Shown here: piece by piece, positions 32,502 to 43,733 of the stretch
How positions within the stretch are numbered: position 1 is the first letter of the stretch
How the letters are laid out: each line of letters starts with the position of its first letter
Source: Bradyrhizobium nanningense
GTDB lineage: Bacteria; Pseudomonadota; Alphaproteobacteria; Rhizobiales; Xanthobacteraceae
Reading direction: 5' to 3'
NCBI RefSeq assembly: GCF_004114535.1
Contig: NZ_LBJC01000033.1
Span: 372,001-436,000, forward strand
Length of the DNA: 64,000 bases
The notes under the pieces: generated by a model
Told to the model about the DNA's origin: nothing
The model's input: only the letters and a program-made list of their open reading frames with translations
The model's database searches: none
Position numbers and translations under genes: made by a program

Positions 32502-33530
32502 TTAGCGATACCGGCCGCGAAACTCGCGTGGGCTTGCGCCGGTCCAGGTGCGGAAGGCGCGGGAAAAACTCTTCTCGTTGCGGAAGCCCGCGATCTCGGC
32601 GATCCGCTTGATCGGCGTGCGGCCGCGCATCAGCTCCTGCTTGGCGAGTTCAAACTTTGCCTCTTCCTTGAGATCGCGCAGCGAGGTTGCTTCCTCGCGC
32701 AGGCGGCGATGCATGGTGCGGGTGGAGAGCGCGAGCTCGCGTGCGACGTCCTCGGCCCCGAGACTGCGTCCGCGCGCATTGCGGAGCACGCGGCGGACAC
32801 GCTCGACCAGCAAACGGTCGCGCCGATAGGGCAGCACGGTCAGCCTGAGCGCGCCCTTGAGCATGTTGTCGAGATCGACAGCGCTGCGCGTCAACGGCAG
32901 CGAGAGATAATGCTTGTCGAAGACGATGCGGGCGCGGTCGGCATCGAAACGGATGTTTCGGCAAAAGATGGTCGGATAGACCGAGACATGGCCCGGCTCG
33001 GCGTGCGGGAATTCCGCCGCGCGCAGCGCGATCTTGGAGTCGACCGCCCAGCAGGAAAAGCCGAGCACGTAGCGCAGCAGCGTGACCAGGCAGAATTCGC
33101 GTAGTGACCCGAGGTCGCGCAGCTCCCTGATCGAGACCATCGCGGTCTCCTCGCCGATCTCGAGATCGAGCAGAACGTCCTCGGTGATCAGGCGGTGATG
33201 CCGGCACCAGCGCTTGAGTGCGACCTCCAGCGTCGGCGCCGTGATCGAGGCGCGGCACAGCATGCCGTAGGTGCCGAAGGGCAGGCGGCGCGAGAACCAG
33301 CCGAGCGCCTCGTCGTCGAGCTCGCGCATGGCATGGCCCGCCAGGGCCTCGAACTGGGCGGCCGTGATCCGCCCGTCCGGAGAATTGACAAGGTCTGGCG
33401 GTACCTGAGCCCGCTGCAACGCTTCAGCCGGGTCCAGTCCGTAGCGCGCATAGGCAGCAACTACGCCACGGACAAAGGCGGCGGGCGTGACGGCGCGGCG
33501 CGGGATCGCGGTTGCGGCTTGAAAAGGCAT
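32502..33530 (-). CDS. AraC-family transcriptional regulator
   Basis: 342 aa: an N-terminal arabinose-binding-like domain of the OruR/ArgR type (PAAFVRGVVAAYARYGLDPA ... GHVSVYPTIFCRNIRFDADR) and a C-terminal double HTH (EDVARELALSTRTMHRRLRE, RTPIKRIAEIAGFRNEKSFS, RAFRTWTGASPREFR). It is divergent from the leucine catabolic operon with a 112-bp gap holding a direct repeat, so it probably activates that operon. Confidence 0.92.
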   Translation of the reverse strand: MPFQAATAIPRRAVTPAAFVRGVVAAYARYGLDPAEALQRAQVPPDLVNSPDGRITAAQFEALAGHAMRELDDEALGWFSRRLPFGTYGMLCRASITAPTLEVALKRWCRHHRLITEDVLLDLEIGEETAMVSIRELRDLGSLREFCLVTLLRYVLGFSCWAVDSKIALRAAEFPHAEPGHVSVYPTIFCRNIRFDADRARIVFDKHYLSLPLTRSAVDLDNMLKGALRLTVLPYRRDRLLVERVRRVLRNARGRSLGAEDVARELALSTRTMHRRLREEATSLRDLKEEAKFELAKQELMRGRTPIKRIAEIAGFRNEKSFSRAFRTWTGASPREFRGRYR

Positions 33531-33542
33531 CAGAATTCCTTC

Positions 33543-33573
33543 CGGAAAATCCTCGCCAAGTTTGGCGGAAAAT
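33543..33573. promoter_or_regulatory. Candidate AraC-type operator
   Basis: CGGAAAAT occurs at 33543-33550 and 33566-33573, spaced 23 bp (about two helical turns) as AraC proteins prefer. A small palindrome GCCAA-GT-TTGGC lies between. Position in the divergent gap supports control of the leucine operon. Inferred. Confidence 0.4.
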
Positions 33574-33642
33574 GCAACCTTTTCGACTGCAGAAGGGCTC
33601 TGACCCCGCTAGGTTTGGTCCCCAAAATACGGAGGAATCGCC

Positions 33643-34815
33643 TTGAACATCCCGAGCATCGATTTCGATCTGGGCGAAGACATCAGCCTGCTGCGCGACA
33701 CGCTGCGCGCCTTCGTGGAGGCGGAGATCGCCCCGCGCGCCGCAGAGATCGAGAAGGCCAATTTGTTCCCGGCCGACCTGTGGAAGCGCTTTGGCGACCT
33801 CGGTCTGCTCGGCATGACCGCGCCGGAGCAATATGGTGGCTCCAGCATGGGCTATCTCGCCCACATCGTCGCGATGGAAGAGATTTCGCGCGGCTCGGCT
33901 GCCGTGGGCCTGTCCTACGGCGCCCATTCCAACCTCTGCGTCAACCAGATCCGCCGCAACGGCAACGACGCGCAGCGCCAGCGCTATCTGCCGAAGCTGA
34001 TCTCCGGCGAATATATCGGCGCGCTCGCGATGTCCGAGCCCGGCGCCGGCTCCGACGTGGTCTCGATGAAGCTGCGCGCCGACAAGCGCGGCGACCGCTA
34101 TGTGCTCAACGGCTCGAAGATGTGGATCACCAATGGCGGCGACGCCGACGTGCTGGTGGTCTACGCCAAGACCGATCCGGAGGCCGGCCCGCGCGGCATG
34201 ACGGCCTTCCTCGTCGAGAAGGGATTTAAAGGCTTCACCCACGGCCAGCATCTCGACAAGCTCGGCATGCGCGGCTCCAACACCTATCCGCTGTTCTTCG
34301 ACGATTGCGAGGTGCCGGAGGAGAACGTGATGGGCAAGGTGGGCGAGGGCGTCAAGGTGCTGATGTCCGGCCTCGACTATGAGCGCGCGGTGCTGTCGGG
34401 CGGCCCGCTCGGCATCATGGCGGCGTGCATGGACGCGGTCGTGCCCTACATGCACGAGCGCAAGCAGTTCGGGCAGCCGATCGGCGATTTCCAGTTGATG
34501 CAGGGCAAGCTCGCCGACATGTATGCGACCTGGCAGGCCACGCGCGCCTATGTCTATGCGGTGGGACGCGCCTGCGACCGCGCCGATCACGCGCGCAGCT
34601 TACGCAAGGATGCCGCGGCCGCGATCCTCTATTCCGCCGAGAAGGCGACCTGGATGGCCGGCGAGGCGATCCAGGCGCTGGGCGGGGTCGGCTACACCAG
34701 TGAATTCCCCGTCGGGCGTCTGTGGCGCGACGCAAAACTCTACGAGATCGGCGCGGGGACGTCCGAAGTCCGCCGCATGCTGATCGGCCGTGAGCTGATG
34801 GCCGAGACGGCTTAA
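33643..34815 (+). CDS. ivd: Isovaleryl-CoA dehydrogenase
   Basis: 390 aa acyl-CoA dehydrogenase. GGAGG precedes the ATG. IDFDLGEDISLLRDTLRAFV, EPGAGSDVVSMKLRADKRGD, KMWITNGGDADVLVVYAKTD, DYERAVLSGGPLGIMAACMD and GYTSEFPVGRLWRDAKLYEI follow the IVD subfamily. The Glu base in the DYERAVLSGG region fits isovaleryl-CoA dehydrogenases. It oxidises isovaleryl-CoA to 3-methylcrotonyl-CoA in leucine breakdown, feeding electrons to ETF. First gene of the operon. Confidence 0.96.
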   Translation: MNIPSIDFDLGEDISLLRDTLRAFVEAEIAPRAAEIEKANLFPADLWKRFGDLGLLGMTAPEQYGGSSMGYLAHIVAMEEISRGSAAVGLSYGAHSNLCVNQIRRNGNDAQRQRYLPKLISGEYIGALAMSEPGAGSDVVSMKLRADKRGDRYVLNGSKMWITNGGDADVLVVYAKTDPEAGPRGMTAFLVEKGFKGFTHGQHLDKLGMRGSNTYPLFFDDCEVPEENVMGKVGEGVKVLMSGLDYERAVLSGGPLGIMAACMDAVVPYMHERKQFGQPIGDFQLMQGKLADMYATWQATRAYVYAVGRACDRADHARSLRKDAAAAILYSAEKATWMAGEAIQALGGVGYTSEFPVGRLWRDAKLYEIGAGTSEVRRMLIGRELMAETA

Positions 34816-34839
34816 GACCTCTACACAATCGGAATCACC

Positions 34840-36444
34840 ATGCCGCTCCATTCCAGCATCGATCCGTCTTCGTCAGATTTCGCGCGCAATGCCGAGGCCA
34901 TGCGCGCCCTCGTCGCCGACTTGCGCGAGAAGCTGAGCCAGGTTGCCGGCGGCGGCGGCGAGGTCTCGCGCAACCGCCACACCGCGCGCGGCAAGATGCT
35001 GGCGCGCCAGCGCGTCGATTTGCTGGTCGATCCCGGCACCTCGTTCCTGGAGCTGTCGCCGCTGGCGGCCTACGGGCTCTATGGCGGCGACGTGCATTCG
35101 GCGAGCGTCGTGACGGGGGTCGGGCGCATCTCGGGCCGCGAATGCGTCATCGTCGCCAACGACGCCACCATCAAGGGCGGCACATATTATCCCATGACCG
35201 TGAAGAAGCATCTGCGCGCGCAGGACATCGCGCGGCAGAACAATCTTCCCTGCGTCTACATGGTCGATTCCGGCGGCGCCTTCCTGCCGCTGCAGGACGA
35301 GATCTTTCCGGACGAGCGGCATTTCGGCCGCATCTTCTACAACCAGGCGCAGATGTCCTCGCAGGGCATCCCGCAGATCGCGATCGTGATGGGCTCCTGC
35401 ACCGCCGGCGGCGCCTATGTGCCGGCGATGTCCGACGAGAGCATCATCGTGCGTAATCAAGGCACCATCTTCCTCGGCGGTCCGCCACTGGTGAAGGCCG
35501 CGACCGGTGAAGTGGTCAGCGCGGAAGAGCTTGGCGGCGCCGACGTGCATTCGCGCCAGTCGGGCGTGACCGATCACTACGCCCAGAACGACGCCCATGC
35601 GATCGGCATCGCCCGCCGCATCGTCGGCACGCTGAAACCGTCGGTGCGTCCGAACCTCAACATGCACAAGCCGCGCGATCCGCTGTTCGCGGCGGAGGAG
35701 ATTTACGGCGTAGTGCCGGTCGACGGCCGCAAGCCGTTCGACGTGCGCGACATCATCGCACGTGTCGTGGACGGCTCGGAGTTCGACGAATTCAAGAAGC
35801 TCTACGGCACGACGCTGGTCTGCGGCTTCGCCCATATCTGGGGCTATCCGATCGGCATCATCGCCAACAACGGCATCCTCTTCAGTGAAAGCTCGCTGAA
35901 GGGGGCGCATTTCATCGAGCTGTGCTGCCAGCGCGGCATTCCGCTGGTGTTTTTGCAGAACATCACCGGCTTCATGGTCGGCAAGAAATACGAGGCCGGC
36001 GGCATCGCGCGCGACGGCGCCAAGCTGGTGACGGCGGTTGCGACCGCCTCGGTGCCGAAATTCACCGTCGTGATCGGCGGCTCCTACGGCGCCGGCAATT
36101 ACGGCATGTGCGGCCGCGCCTACTCACCGCGCTTCCTGTGGATGTGGCCGAATGCGCGCATCTCGGTGATGGGCGGCGAGCAGGCCTCGATGGTGCTGAG
36201 CCAGGTCCGCCGCGACAATATCGAGGCCAAGGGCGACAGCTGGTCCAGGGAAGAGGAAGATAAATTCCGCGAGCCCATCCGCGCGCAATATGAGAGCCAG
36301 GGGCACCCCTATTACGCGACGGCGCGCCTTTGGGACGACGGCGTGATCGACCCCGCCGACACCCGCCTCGTGCTCGGCCTGGGCCTTTCGGCTTCGTCGA
36401 ATGCGACGATCGAGCCGACGAAATTCGGCCTGTTCAGGATGTGA
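34840..36444 (+). CDS. mccB: 3-Methylcrotonyl-CoA carboxylase, beta (carboxyltransferase) subunit
   Basis: 534 aa. Carboxyltransferase domains with SGGAFLPLQDEIFPDERHFG, GSCTAGGAYVPAMSDE, FLGGPPLVKAATGEVVSAEE, GGSYGAGNYGMCGRAYSPRF. Pairs with the biotin-bearing alpha subunit encoded next to carboxylate 3-methylcrotonyl-CoA. 24 bp after ivd. Confidence 0.96.
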   Translation: MPLHSSIDPSSSDFARNAEAMRALVADLREKLSQVAGGGGEVSRNRHTARGKMLARQRVDLLVDPGTSFLELSPLAAYGLYGGDVHSASVVTGVGRISGRECVIVANDATIKGGTYYPMTVKKHLRAQDIARQNNLPCVYMVDSGGAFLPLQDEIFPDERHFGRIFYNQAQMSSQGIPQIAIVMGSCTAGGAYVPAMSDESIIVRNQGTIFLGGPPLVKAATGEVVSAEELGGADVHSRQSGVTDHYAQNDAHAIGIARRIVGTLKPSVRPNLNMHKPRDPLFAAEEIYGVVPVDGRKPFDVRDIIARVVDGSEFDEFKKLYGTTLVCGFAHIWGYPIGIIANNGILFSESSLKGAHFIELCCQRGIPLVFLQNITGFMVGKKYEAGGIARDGAKLVTAVATASVPKFTVVIGGSYGAGNYGMCGRAYSPRFLWMWPNARISVMGGEQASMVLSQVRRDNIEAKGDSWSREEEDKFREPIRAQYESQGHPYYATARLWDDGVIDPADTRLVLGLGLSASSNATIEPTKFGLFRM

Positions 36445-36448
36445 TGCG

Positions 36449-38452
<2,004 letters not shown>

Positions 38453-38453
38453 T

Positions 38454-39374
38454 ATGAGCGATCAGGTTCGCATCATCGAGATGGGGCCGCGCGACGGGCT
38501 CCAGAATGAGAAGGTTCCTGTCAGCGTCGAGGCCCGTATCGCCTTTATCGAGGCGCTGGTCGCGGCTGGCCTCGATACGGTCGAGGTCGGCGCCTTCGTC
38601 TCGCCCAAGGCGATCCCGCAGATGGCAAGCTCGGACGCCGTGCTGCGCGGCGTTGCGCATGTGAAGGACGCCGAATTCCACGTGCTGGTGCCGAACGAGA
38701 AGGGCTACGACGCCGCGCGTGCCGCCGGCGCGAAAGTCGTGTCCGTGTTCGCGGCGGCCTCCGAGGGTTTTTCGCGCGCCAACATCAACTGCACGGTCGC
38801 GGAGTCCATCGAGCGCTTCAAGCCGGTGTTGGCGCGCGCCAAGGCTGACGGCATACCGGTGCGCGGCTATATCTCCTGCGTGCTCGGCTGTCCGTTCGAG
38901 GGCGAGATCAAGCCGAAGGCCGTGGCCGATCTCGCGAGCACGTTATGGGATCTCGGCTGCTACGAGATCTCGCTCGGCGACACCATCGGGGTCGGCACGC
39001 CAACCAAGGCCAAGGCAATGCTGCGCGCGGTCGCCGCCAACATTCCCCCCGCCAAGCTCGCGATGCATTTCCACGATACTTACGGCCAGGCGCTTGCCAA
39101 TCTCTATGCCGGGTTGGAGGAAGGCGTGCACGTCATCGATGCCGCGGCCGGCGGGCTCGGCGGCTGTCCCTATGCACCGGGCGCGACCGGAAACGTCGCG
39201 ACCGAGGATGTCGTCTACATGCTCGAAGGCATGGGCATCAGGACCGGCGTCGACATGGAGAAACTGCTCGCGGCCACCAACGCGATGGGCGGCGTGCTGG
39301 GCAAGGCACCGGTGAGCCGCGTGGCGTCGGCGCTGAACGCGAAGAGGAAGCGAGCGGCGACTTCAGCTTCGTAA
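38454..39374 (+). CDS. mvaB: Hydroxymethylglutaryl-CoA lyase
   Basis: 306 aa TIM barrel. RIIEMGPRDGLQNEKVPVSV at the N-terminus, VSCVFGCP-like ISCVLGCPFEGEIKP, AMHFHDTYGQALANLYAGLE and GGLGGCPYAPGATGNVATED, the last holding the catalytic Cys loop. It splits HMG-CoA to acetoacetate and acetyl-CoA, the final step of leucine degradation. Starts 1 bp after mccA ends. Confidence 0.96.
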   Translation: MSDQVRIIEMGPRDGLQNEKVPVSVEARIAFIEALVAAGLDTVEVGAFVSPKAIPQMASSDAVLRGVAHVKDAEFHVLVPNEKGYDAARAAGAKVVSVFAAASEGFSRANINCTVAESIERFKPVLARAKADGIPVRGYISCVLGCPFEGEIKPKAVADLASTLWDLGCYEISLGDTIGVGTPTKAKAMLRAVAANIPPAKLAMHFHDTYGQALANLYAGLEEGVHVIDAAAGGLGGCPYAPGATGNVATEDVVYMLEGMGIRTGVDMEKLLAATNAMGGVLGKAPVSRVASALNAKRKRAATSAS

Positions 39375-39468
39375 CCCACCGCTGTTTGTCTCTCGGAAGC
39401 AGAAGAGGTGGGTTGCGCCCTCCGGACCGCGCTTTGCGCGACCGCAGGTCCAACCCACCCTACGGCAC
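39371..39468. repeat. Bradyrhizobium-type palindromic repeat
   Basis: AACCCACC ... GGTGGGTTGCGCCCTCCG ... CAACCCACCCTACGG: inverted copies of a GGTGGGTTG motif between two convergent operons. It is of the type widespread in this genus and may also end transcription from both sides. Confidence 0.6.
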
Positions 39469-39479
39469 CCGTGACGCCG

Positions 39480-40838
39480 TCACCTGCTCCCGTCCGGCCC
39501 CATCACCAGATCCGGCAGGCCGGTTGAGATCTCCGGTACGAGGCACAGCAGCAGCACTGCGAACATCATCAGCAGCACGAAGGGCAGGGTGCCCCAGATC
39601 ACCTCGCGAAGCGGAATGTCCGGCGCGACGTTGCGGATGACGAAGATGTTGAGCCCGACCGGCGGGTGGATCAGCCCCATCTCCATCACGATGGTCATGA
39701 CCACGCCGAACCAGATGATGTCGAAGTTCGCGGCACGCAGCGGCGGCAGGATGATCGGCGCCGTCATCAGGATGATCGAGACCGGCGGCAGGAAGAAGCC
39801 GAGCACGACGACCATGACCAGGATCGCGAACAGCAGCTCCCAGCGCGGCAGGTGCATCGCGACAATGGATTCGGCGACCGACTGCGAGATGTGCAGATAG
39901 CTCATCACGTAGGAATAGAGCAGCGACATGCCGATGATCATCATCAGCATGGTCGATTCCCGGATGGTCGATCTCATGATGGGTGCGAGATCGCTCGGCC
40001 GCCACACGCTGTAGATCGCCGCGATCAGCGCCAGCGCAAGCAGGCCGCCGAGGCCTGCGGTTTCCGACGGCGTGGCGTAGCCGCCATAGAGCGCGATCAT
40101 GACGCCGGTGAGCAGCAGCACGAAGGGGATCACGCGTGGCAGGACACTGAAACGTTCGGCCAGCGTGTATTCGTCGCGGGCGAGGATCGGAGCCTCCGGA
40201 CCGCCTTTCTTGTAGATCGCTTCGGCGGCCGCATATTCCCGGCGGAAGCGGATCACGGCGTAGGTGCCGAACAGCGAGACCAGTAGCAGGCCGGGGCCGA
40301 TGCCGGCGAGAAACAGCCGCCCGAGCGACTTTTCGGCTGCGACCGCGAACAGGATCATGGTGATCGAGGGCGGCAGCAGGATGCCGAGCGTGCCGCCGGC
40401 AGCGATGATGCCGGCCGCGAAGCCGCCGGAATAGCCGCGCTTGCGCATCTCGGGGATGCCGGCCGAGCCGATCGCCGAGCAGGTGGCGGGCGAGGAGCCC
40501 GCCATCGCCGCGAACAACGCGCAGGCGAACACGTTGGCAACGCCGAGGCCGCCGGGCACGCGGTGCAGCCAGGCATGCAGGGCCGAATAGAGATCCTGGC
40601 CGGCGCGCGACTTGCCGATCGCGGCGCCCTTCAGGATGAAGAGCGGGATCGACAAGAGCGTGATCGAGGCCATCTCCTCATAGACGTTCTGCGTCACCGT
40701 ATCGAGAGAGGCTGAGGGCATGTAGATGCCCATGAACACGACTGCGACCGCGCCGAGCGCGAACGCAATCGGCATCCCCGAAAACATCACGAGCAGCGTC
40801 GCAACCCCGTAGGCGAGGCCGATACCGAATACGCTCAT
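39480..40838 (-). CDS. TRAP transporter large permease (DctM type)
   Basis: 452 aa, about twelve membrane segments. Conserved DctM segments: ALFAAMAGSSPATCSAIGSA, GGFAAGIIAAGGTLGILLPP, PPVGLNIFVIRNVAPDIPL. The ATG at 40838 overlaps the small permease stop (ATGA), so the longer frame is rejected. It carries the proton/sodium-coupled solute flux with DctP and DctQ. Confidence 0.95.
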   Translation of the reverse strand: MSVFGIGLAYGVATLLVMFSGMPIAFALGAVAVVFMGIYMPSASLDTVTQNVYEEMASITLLSIPLFILKGAAIGKSRAGQDLYSALHAWLHRVPGGLGVANVFACALFAAMAGSSPATCSAIGSAGIPEMRKRGYSGGFAAGIIAAGGTLGILLPPSITMILFAVAAEKSLGRLFLAGIGPGLLLVSLFGTYAVIRFRREYAAAEAIYKKGGPEAPILARDEYTLAERFSVLPRVIPFVLLLTGVMIALYGGYATPSETAGLGGLLALALIAAIYSVWRPSDLAPIMRSTIRESTMLMMIIGMSLLYSYVMSYLHISQSVAESIVAMHLPRWELLFAILVMVVVLGFFLPPVSIILMTAPIILPPLRAANFDIIWFGVVMTIVMEMGLIHPPVGLNIFVIRNVAPDIPLREVIWGTLPFVLLMMFAVLLLCLVPEISTGLPDLVMGPDGSR

Positions 40839-41389
40839 GAACGCTTGGCTCCGGTGAAGGGCAGCGCAAGCTGCACGAGGATCTGGATGCAGAGCAGGCT
40901 CATCCCGAGCGCCATCAGCGAATATGGAATGGCGAGCGGCGGCGACCACATCGAGTTCGAGACCTGGCCGTCGACATAGGCTTCATGGGCCAGCGTCCAG
41001 GACTTCCAGGTGAAGAAGGCGCAGAACAGGAACGTGGCGGCGTCGACCAGCCAGAGCCGGATCTTGTTCGCCAGCGGCGACAATAAGCCGACGAAGGCCT
41101 CAATGCCGATATGGCCGCGGTTCTGCTGCACGTACGCAGCCGTCATGAAGGTCGCGCCGACCAGCAGGAACACCGCGGCTTCGTCCTGCCAGTAATTGGC
41201 GGCCTTGAACAGCGCACGGCTGAGCACGCTGTAGCTCAGGATCACGCAAGCAGCGACCAGCGCCACCGCTGCGAACACCACGATGACGGTGTTGAGGATG
41301 GCAAGACCGCGATCGACCGTTGCCGCAAGGCCTGTCCTTGCGACAGCGTTGGCCGTGTCGTCCCGATCCGGAAGCGGACCGTGGCTCAT
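40835..41389 (-). CDS. TRAP transporter small permease (DctQ type)
   Basis: 184 aa with four hydrophobic segments: LNTVIVVFAAVALVAACVIL, YWQDEAAVFLLVGATFMTAA, RGHIGIEAFVGLLSPLANKI and MWSPPLAIPYSLMALGMSLL. Start and stop overlap its neighbours by 4 nt on each side, so the three TRAP genes form one coupled operon. Confidence 0.93.
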   Translation of the reverse strand: MSHGPLPDRDDTANAVARTGLAATVDRGLAILNTVIVVFAAVALVAACVILSYSVLSRALFKAANYWQDEAAVFLLVGATFMTAAYVQQNRGHIGIEAFVGLLSPLANKIRLWLVDAATFLFCAFFTWKSWTLAHEAYVDGQVSNSMWSPPLAIPYSLMALGMSLLCIQILVQLALPFTGAKRS

Positions 41390-42408
41390 GCCGCGACGTC
41401 GATGGCGAGCTTGAGCAGGTTAGCCGCGGTCGCAGTCTTGGCGCTGTAGTCCTTCCAGGCGGTGTCGCGGGCGATGTCGCGCCACTTGCCGACGGTCGCG
41501 GCATCGAGCGCCGAGACCTTGGCGCCCGCCTTCTCGTAGACCTTGGTGACCTCGACGTCGTCATCCTGCGCACCCTTGCGGCCGAAGGCTTCGAGCTCGG
41601 TGCCCACCGTGAGCAGGATGTCCTGGTGGTTCTTCGGCAGCTTGTCGAAGATGGCCTTCGACATCATCAGCGGCTCGAGCATGAACCAGTAGGAGGCGCC
41701 GGCGCCCGAGGTCAGGGATTTGGCGACCTCTTCCAGCCGGAACGAGATCAGGCTCGTCGAGGAGGTGATGCCGGCATCGCAGGCGCCGGTCTGCATCGCC
41801 GCGTAGATTTCGTTCGAGGGTACCGACAGCACCGAGGCGCCGGCGGTCTGCAGCACCATGTCCATCTCGCGCGAGCCGCCGCGCACCTTCATGCCCTTGG
41901 CGTCTTCCGGTGCGACGATCGGCTTGGAGCGGCTGGCGACGCCGCCGGCCTGCCACACCCAGGTGAGCAGGATGATGCCCTTGTCGGCGAGGAAGTCGGT
42001 CAGCGCCTTGCCGACCGGCTCCTTCTTCCAGCGCAAGCCCTGGTCGTAGGTGGTCACGAGGCCGGGCATCAGGCCGATATTGGTCTCCGGCAGCTCGCCT
42101 CCGGCGTAGGGCATCGGATAGAGCGAGATGTCGAGCGCGCCCTTGCGCATCGCCGAGAACTGCGCGTTGGTCTTGATCAGCGAGGAGTTCGGATAGATCT
42201 CGGCAGCCATGTCGCCATTGCTGCGCTTGGCAACTTCGGCAGCGAACATGCGGCAGAGCCGGTCTCGGAAGTCGCCCTTGTCGATGGTGCCCCCTGGGAA
42301 CTGGTGCGAGATCTTCAGCGTGGTCGCGGCCTGCGCGGTGCCGGTGCCAAGACGGAGGATGGCGGGTGCGGCGACGGCTGTCGCTATCAGATGGCGGCGC
42401 GTGAGCAT
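41386..42408 (-). CDS. TRAP transporter substrate-binding protein (DctP type)
   Basis: 340 aa. A Tat-like signal (MLTRRHLIATAVAAPAILRL) then the DctP fold: TLKISHQFPGGTIDKGDFRD, EIYPNSSLIKTNAQFSAMRK, DISLYPMPYAGGELPETNIG, GMKVRGGSREMDMVLQTAGA and SVPSNEIYAAMQTGACDAGI. The Arg in KVRGGS is the canonical carboxylate-binding residue, so an organic acid substrate is likely. First gene of the TRAP operon. Confidence 0.94.
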   Translation of the reverse strand: MLTRRHLIATAVAAPAILRLGTGTAQAATTLKISHQFPGGTIDKGDFRDRLCRMFAAEVAKRSNGDMAAEIYPNSSLIKTNAQFSAMRKGALDISLYPMPYAGGELPETNIGLMPGLVTTYDQGLRWKKEPVGKALTDFLADKGIILLTWVWQAGGVASRSKPIVAPEDAKGMKVRGGSREMDMVLQTAGASVLSVPSNEIYAAMQTGACDAGITSSTSLISFRLEEVAKSLTSGAGASYWFMLEPLMMSKAIFDKLPKNHQDILLTVGTELEAFGRKGAQDDDVEVTKVYEKAGAKVSALDAATVGKWRDIARDTAWKDYSAKTATAANLLKLAIDVAA

Positions 42409-42740
42409 GGTGTGATCCCTTTGAACGTTTCTTTGAACGATTCTTGTTTGGCGTGATTGGGCGGGTCATGTGTGACCGGTGCGTAGGCCCATCCTAGCCG
42501 GTCTTTCACCCGATATTCTCTCATCTGATAGTTCGAGACCGAATGCCGCGGCAAGTGTCGGCTGTGCTGCGCTGCACACATCCGGTCGCCGCGGCAGGCT
42601 CCGGGCTCCTTCGAACGGCGGATCGCAGGCGGCACGCCAAAATTTATCGGCGGCGGCGTAACAACGCAGATCGTTCATCCGTCGAGACTGAATAGCGGCG
42701 TCCGTCGCTGACAAACACCACCTCGAAGGGAAGATGATCC
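42409..42740. other. Intergenic stretch without a supported gene
   Basis: About 330 bp containing the upstream regions of the TRAP operon (minus) and the MXKDX gene (plus). No further gene, hairpin or clear operator was recognised. Confidence 0.5.
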
Positions 42741-42986
42741 ATGACCATTCGCACCCGCATCGTGCTCGGCGTCTCGGCTGCCGCTCTCTCGCTTGGCCTC
42801 GCGCTGTCGCCGGCCGCTTTTGCCCAGGACAAGATGGGCAAGGATGACGGCATGATGAAAAAGGACACGATGTCCAAGGACGGCATGATGAAGAAAGACA
42901 CCATGTCCAAGGACGACGGCATGAAGAAGGATCACATGACGAAGGACGGGATGAAGAAAGACGACGGGATGATGAAGAAGAACTGA
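42741..42986 (+). CDS. Pentapeptide MXKDX repeat protein
   Basis: 81 aa. Signal peptide (VLGVSAAALSLGLALSPAAF) followed by about eleven repeats of M-x-K-D-x type (MGKDDGMMKKDTMSKDGMMK). This is the MXKDX repeat family: small exported Met/Lys/Asp-rich proteins. Metal binding by the many Met and Asp residues is possible but unproven. Confidence 0.9.
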   Translation: MTIRTRIVLGVSAAALSLGLALSPAAFAQDKMGKDDGMMKKDTMSKDGMMKKDTMSKDDGMKKDHMTKDGMKKDDGMMKKN

Positions 42987-43124
42987 TCTTCGCCCCTTCG
43001 CGATCGAGGCGTTTGGCAAACAGCAAACGCGCGCTCGAATGTCTGGGGCGGTCAGCTGGACCGCCCCAAATCATGTCCTGCTTCAATTTGAATTGAACGT
43101 GACCTGCGAAGGTCACGCGTCAAA

Positions 43125-43472
43125 TTACTTGCGCTTGGCCTTGCGGGCTGCGTAACGCGCGTCGCGCTTGGCCTTCTGCTCGGCTTCGAGCGCAGCGGCT
43201 CTCTCGGCAGCTTCCTGGGCCTCGCGCGCGACCCGCGCAGCTTCGGCGGCCTTGGCCTCTTCCTCCAGACGCTTCTGCTCGGCCTTTTCGGCCTCGCGCG
43301 CAGCCTTCGCCTCGGCGCGCTTGGCCGCCAATGCTTCACGCTCGGCACGCTTCGCCGCCACCGCGGGATCATCGGGCCCCGGTTGGGATTTGAATTTGTT
43401 CAAAAGATTCTTGCGGGCTTCCTGCGCCGCCTTTTGCCGGTCTGTGAAGCCGGGTTCCCTGAATCCACTCAT
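43125..43472 (-). CDS. DUF6481-family protein
   Basis: 115 aa: SGFREPGFTDRQKAAQEARK then a long Ala/Glu/Lys helix (AKAAREAEKAEQKRLEEEAK) ending in ARYAARKAKRK. In many rhizobia this gene sits next to a cold-shock gene; here no such neighbour is seen. Probably a single coiled helix; function unknown. Confidence 0.8.
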   Translation of the reverse strand: MSGFREPGFTDRQKAAQEARKNLLNKFKSQPGPDDPAVAAKRAEREALAAKRAEAKAAREAEKAEQKRLEEEAKAAEAARVAREAQEAAERAAALEAEQKAKRDARYAARKAKRK

Positions 43473-43733
43473 CGACGAGCCTTGTCTTCCTCGCTTTCGA
43501 TCCTACATCACTGCCTGTTGGTACGTCGGCTGGGCATAGCAGGCGCCGCGCGACACAGAAGCGTGTACATCGCTGCGCGTCGCGAAGCCACCCATAATCG
43601 CAGCCGATCAGGTCAACGAAAATCGCCATCCCCGACGATCTCTCGTAGCCCGGAAAAACTGCCGAATTGTGATGTCCCTCATAAGGGATCACGAGGGCGG
43701 CGCCTAGCGTCCGCCCCGATACGGAGCACGGGC

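Noticed and set aside
33424..34590. Long minus-strand frame of 388 codons
   Set aside because: Antisense shadow of isovaleryl-CoA dehydrogenase without any recognisable domain.
34873..35910. Minus-strand frame of 345 codons
   Set aside because: Shadow of mccB with typical reverse-complement composition.
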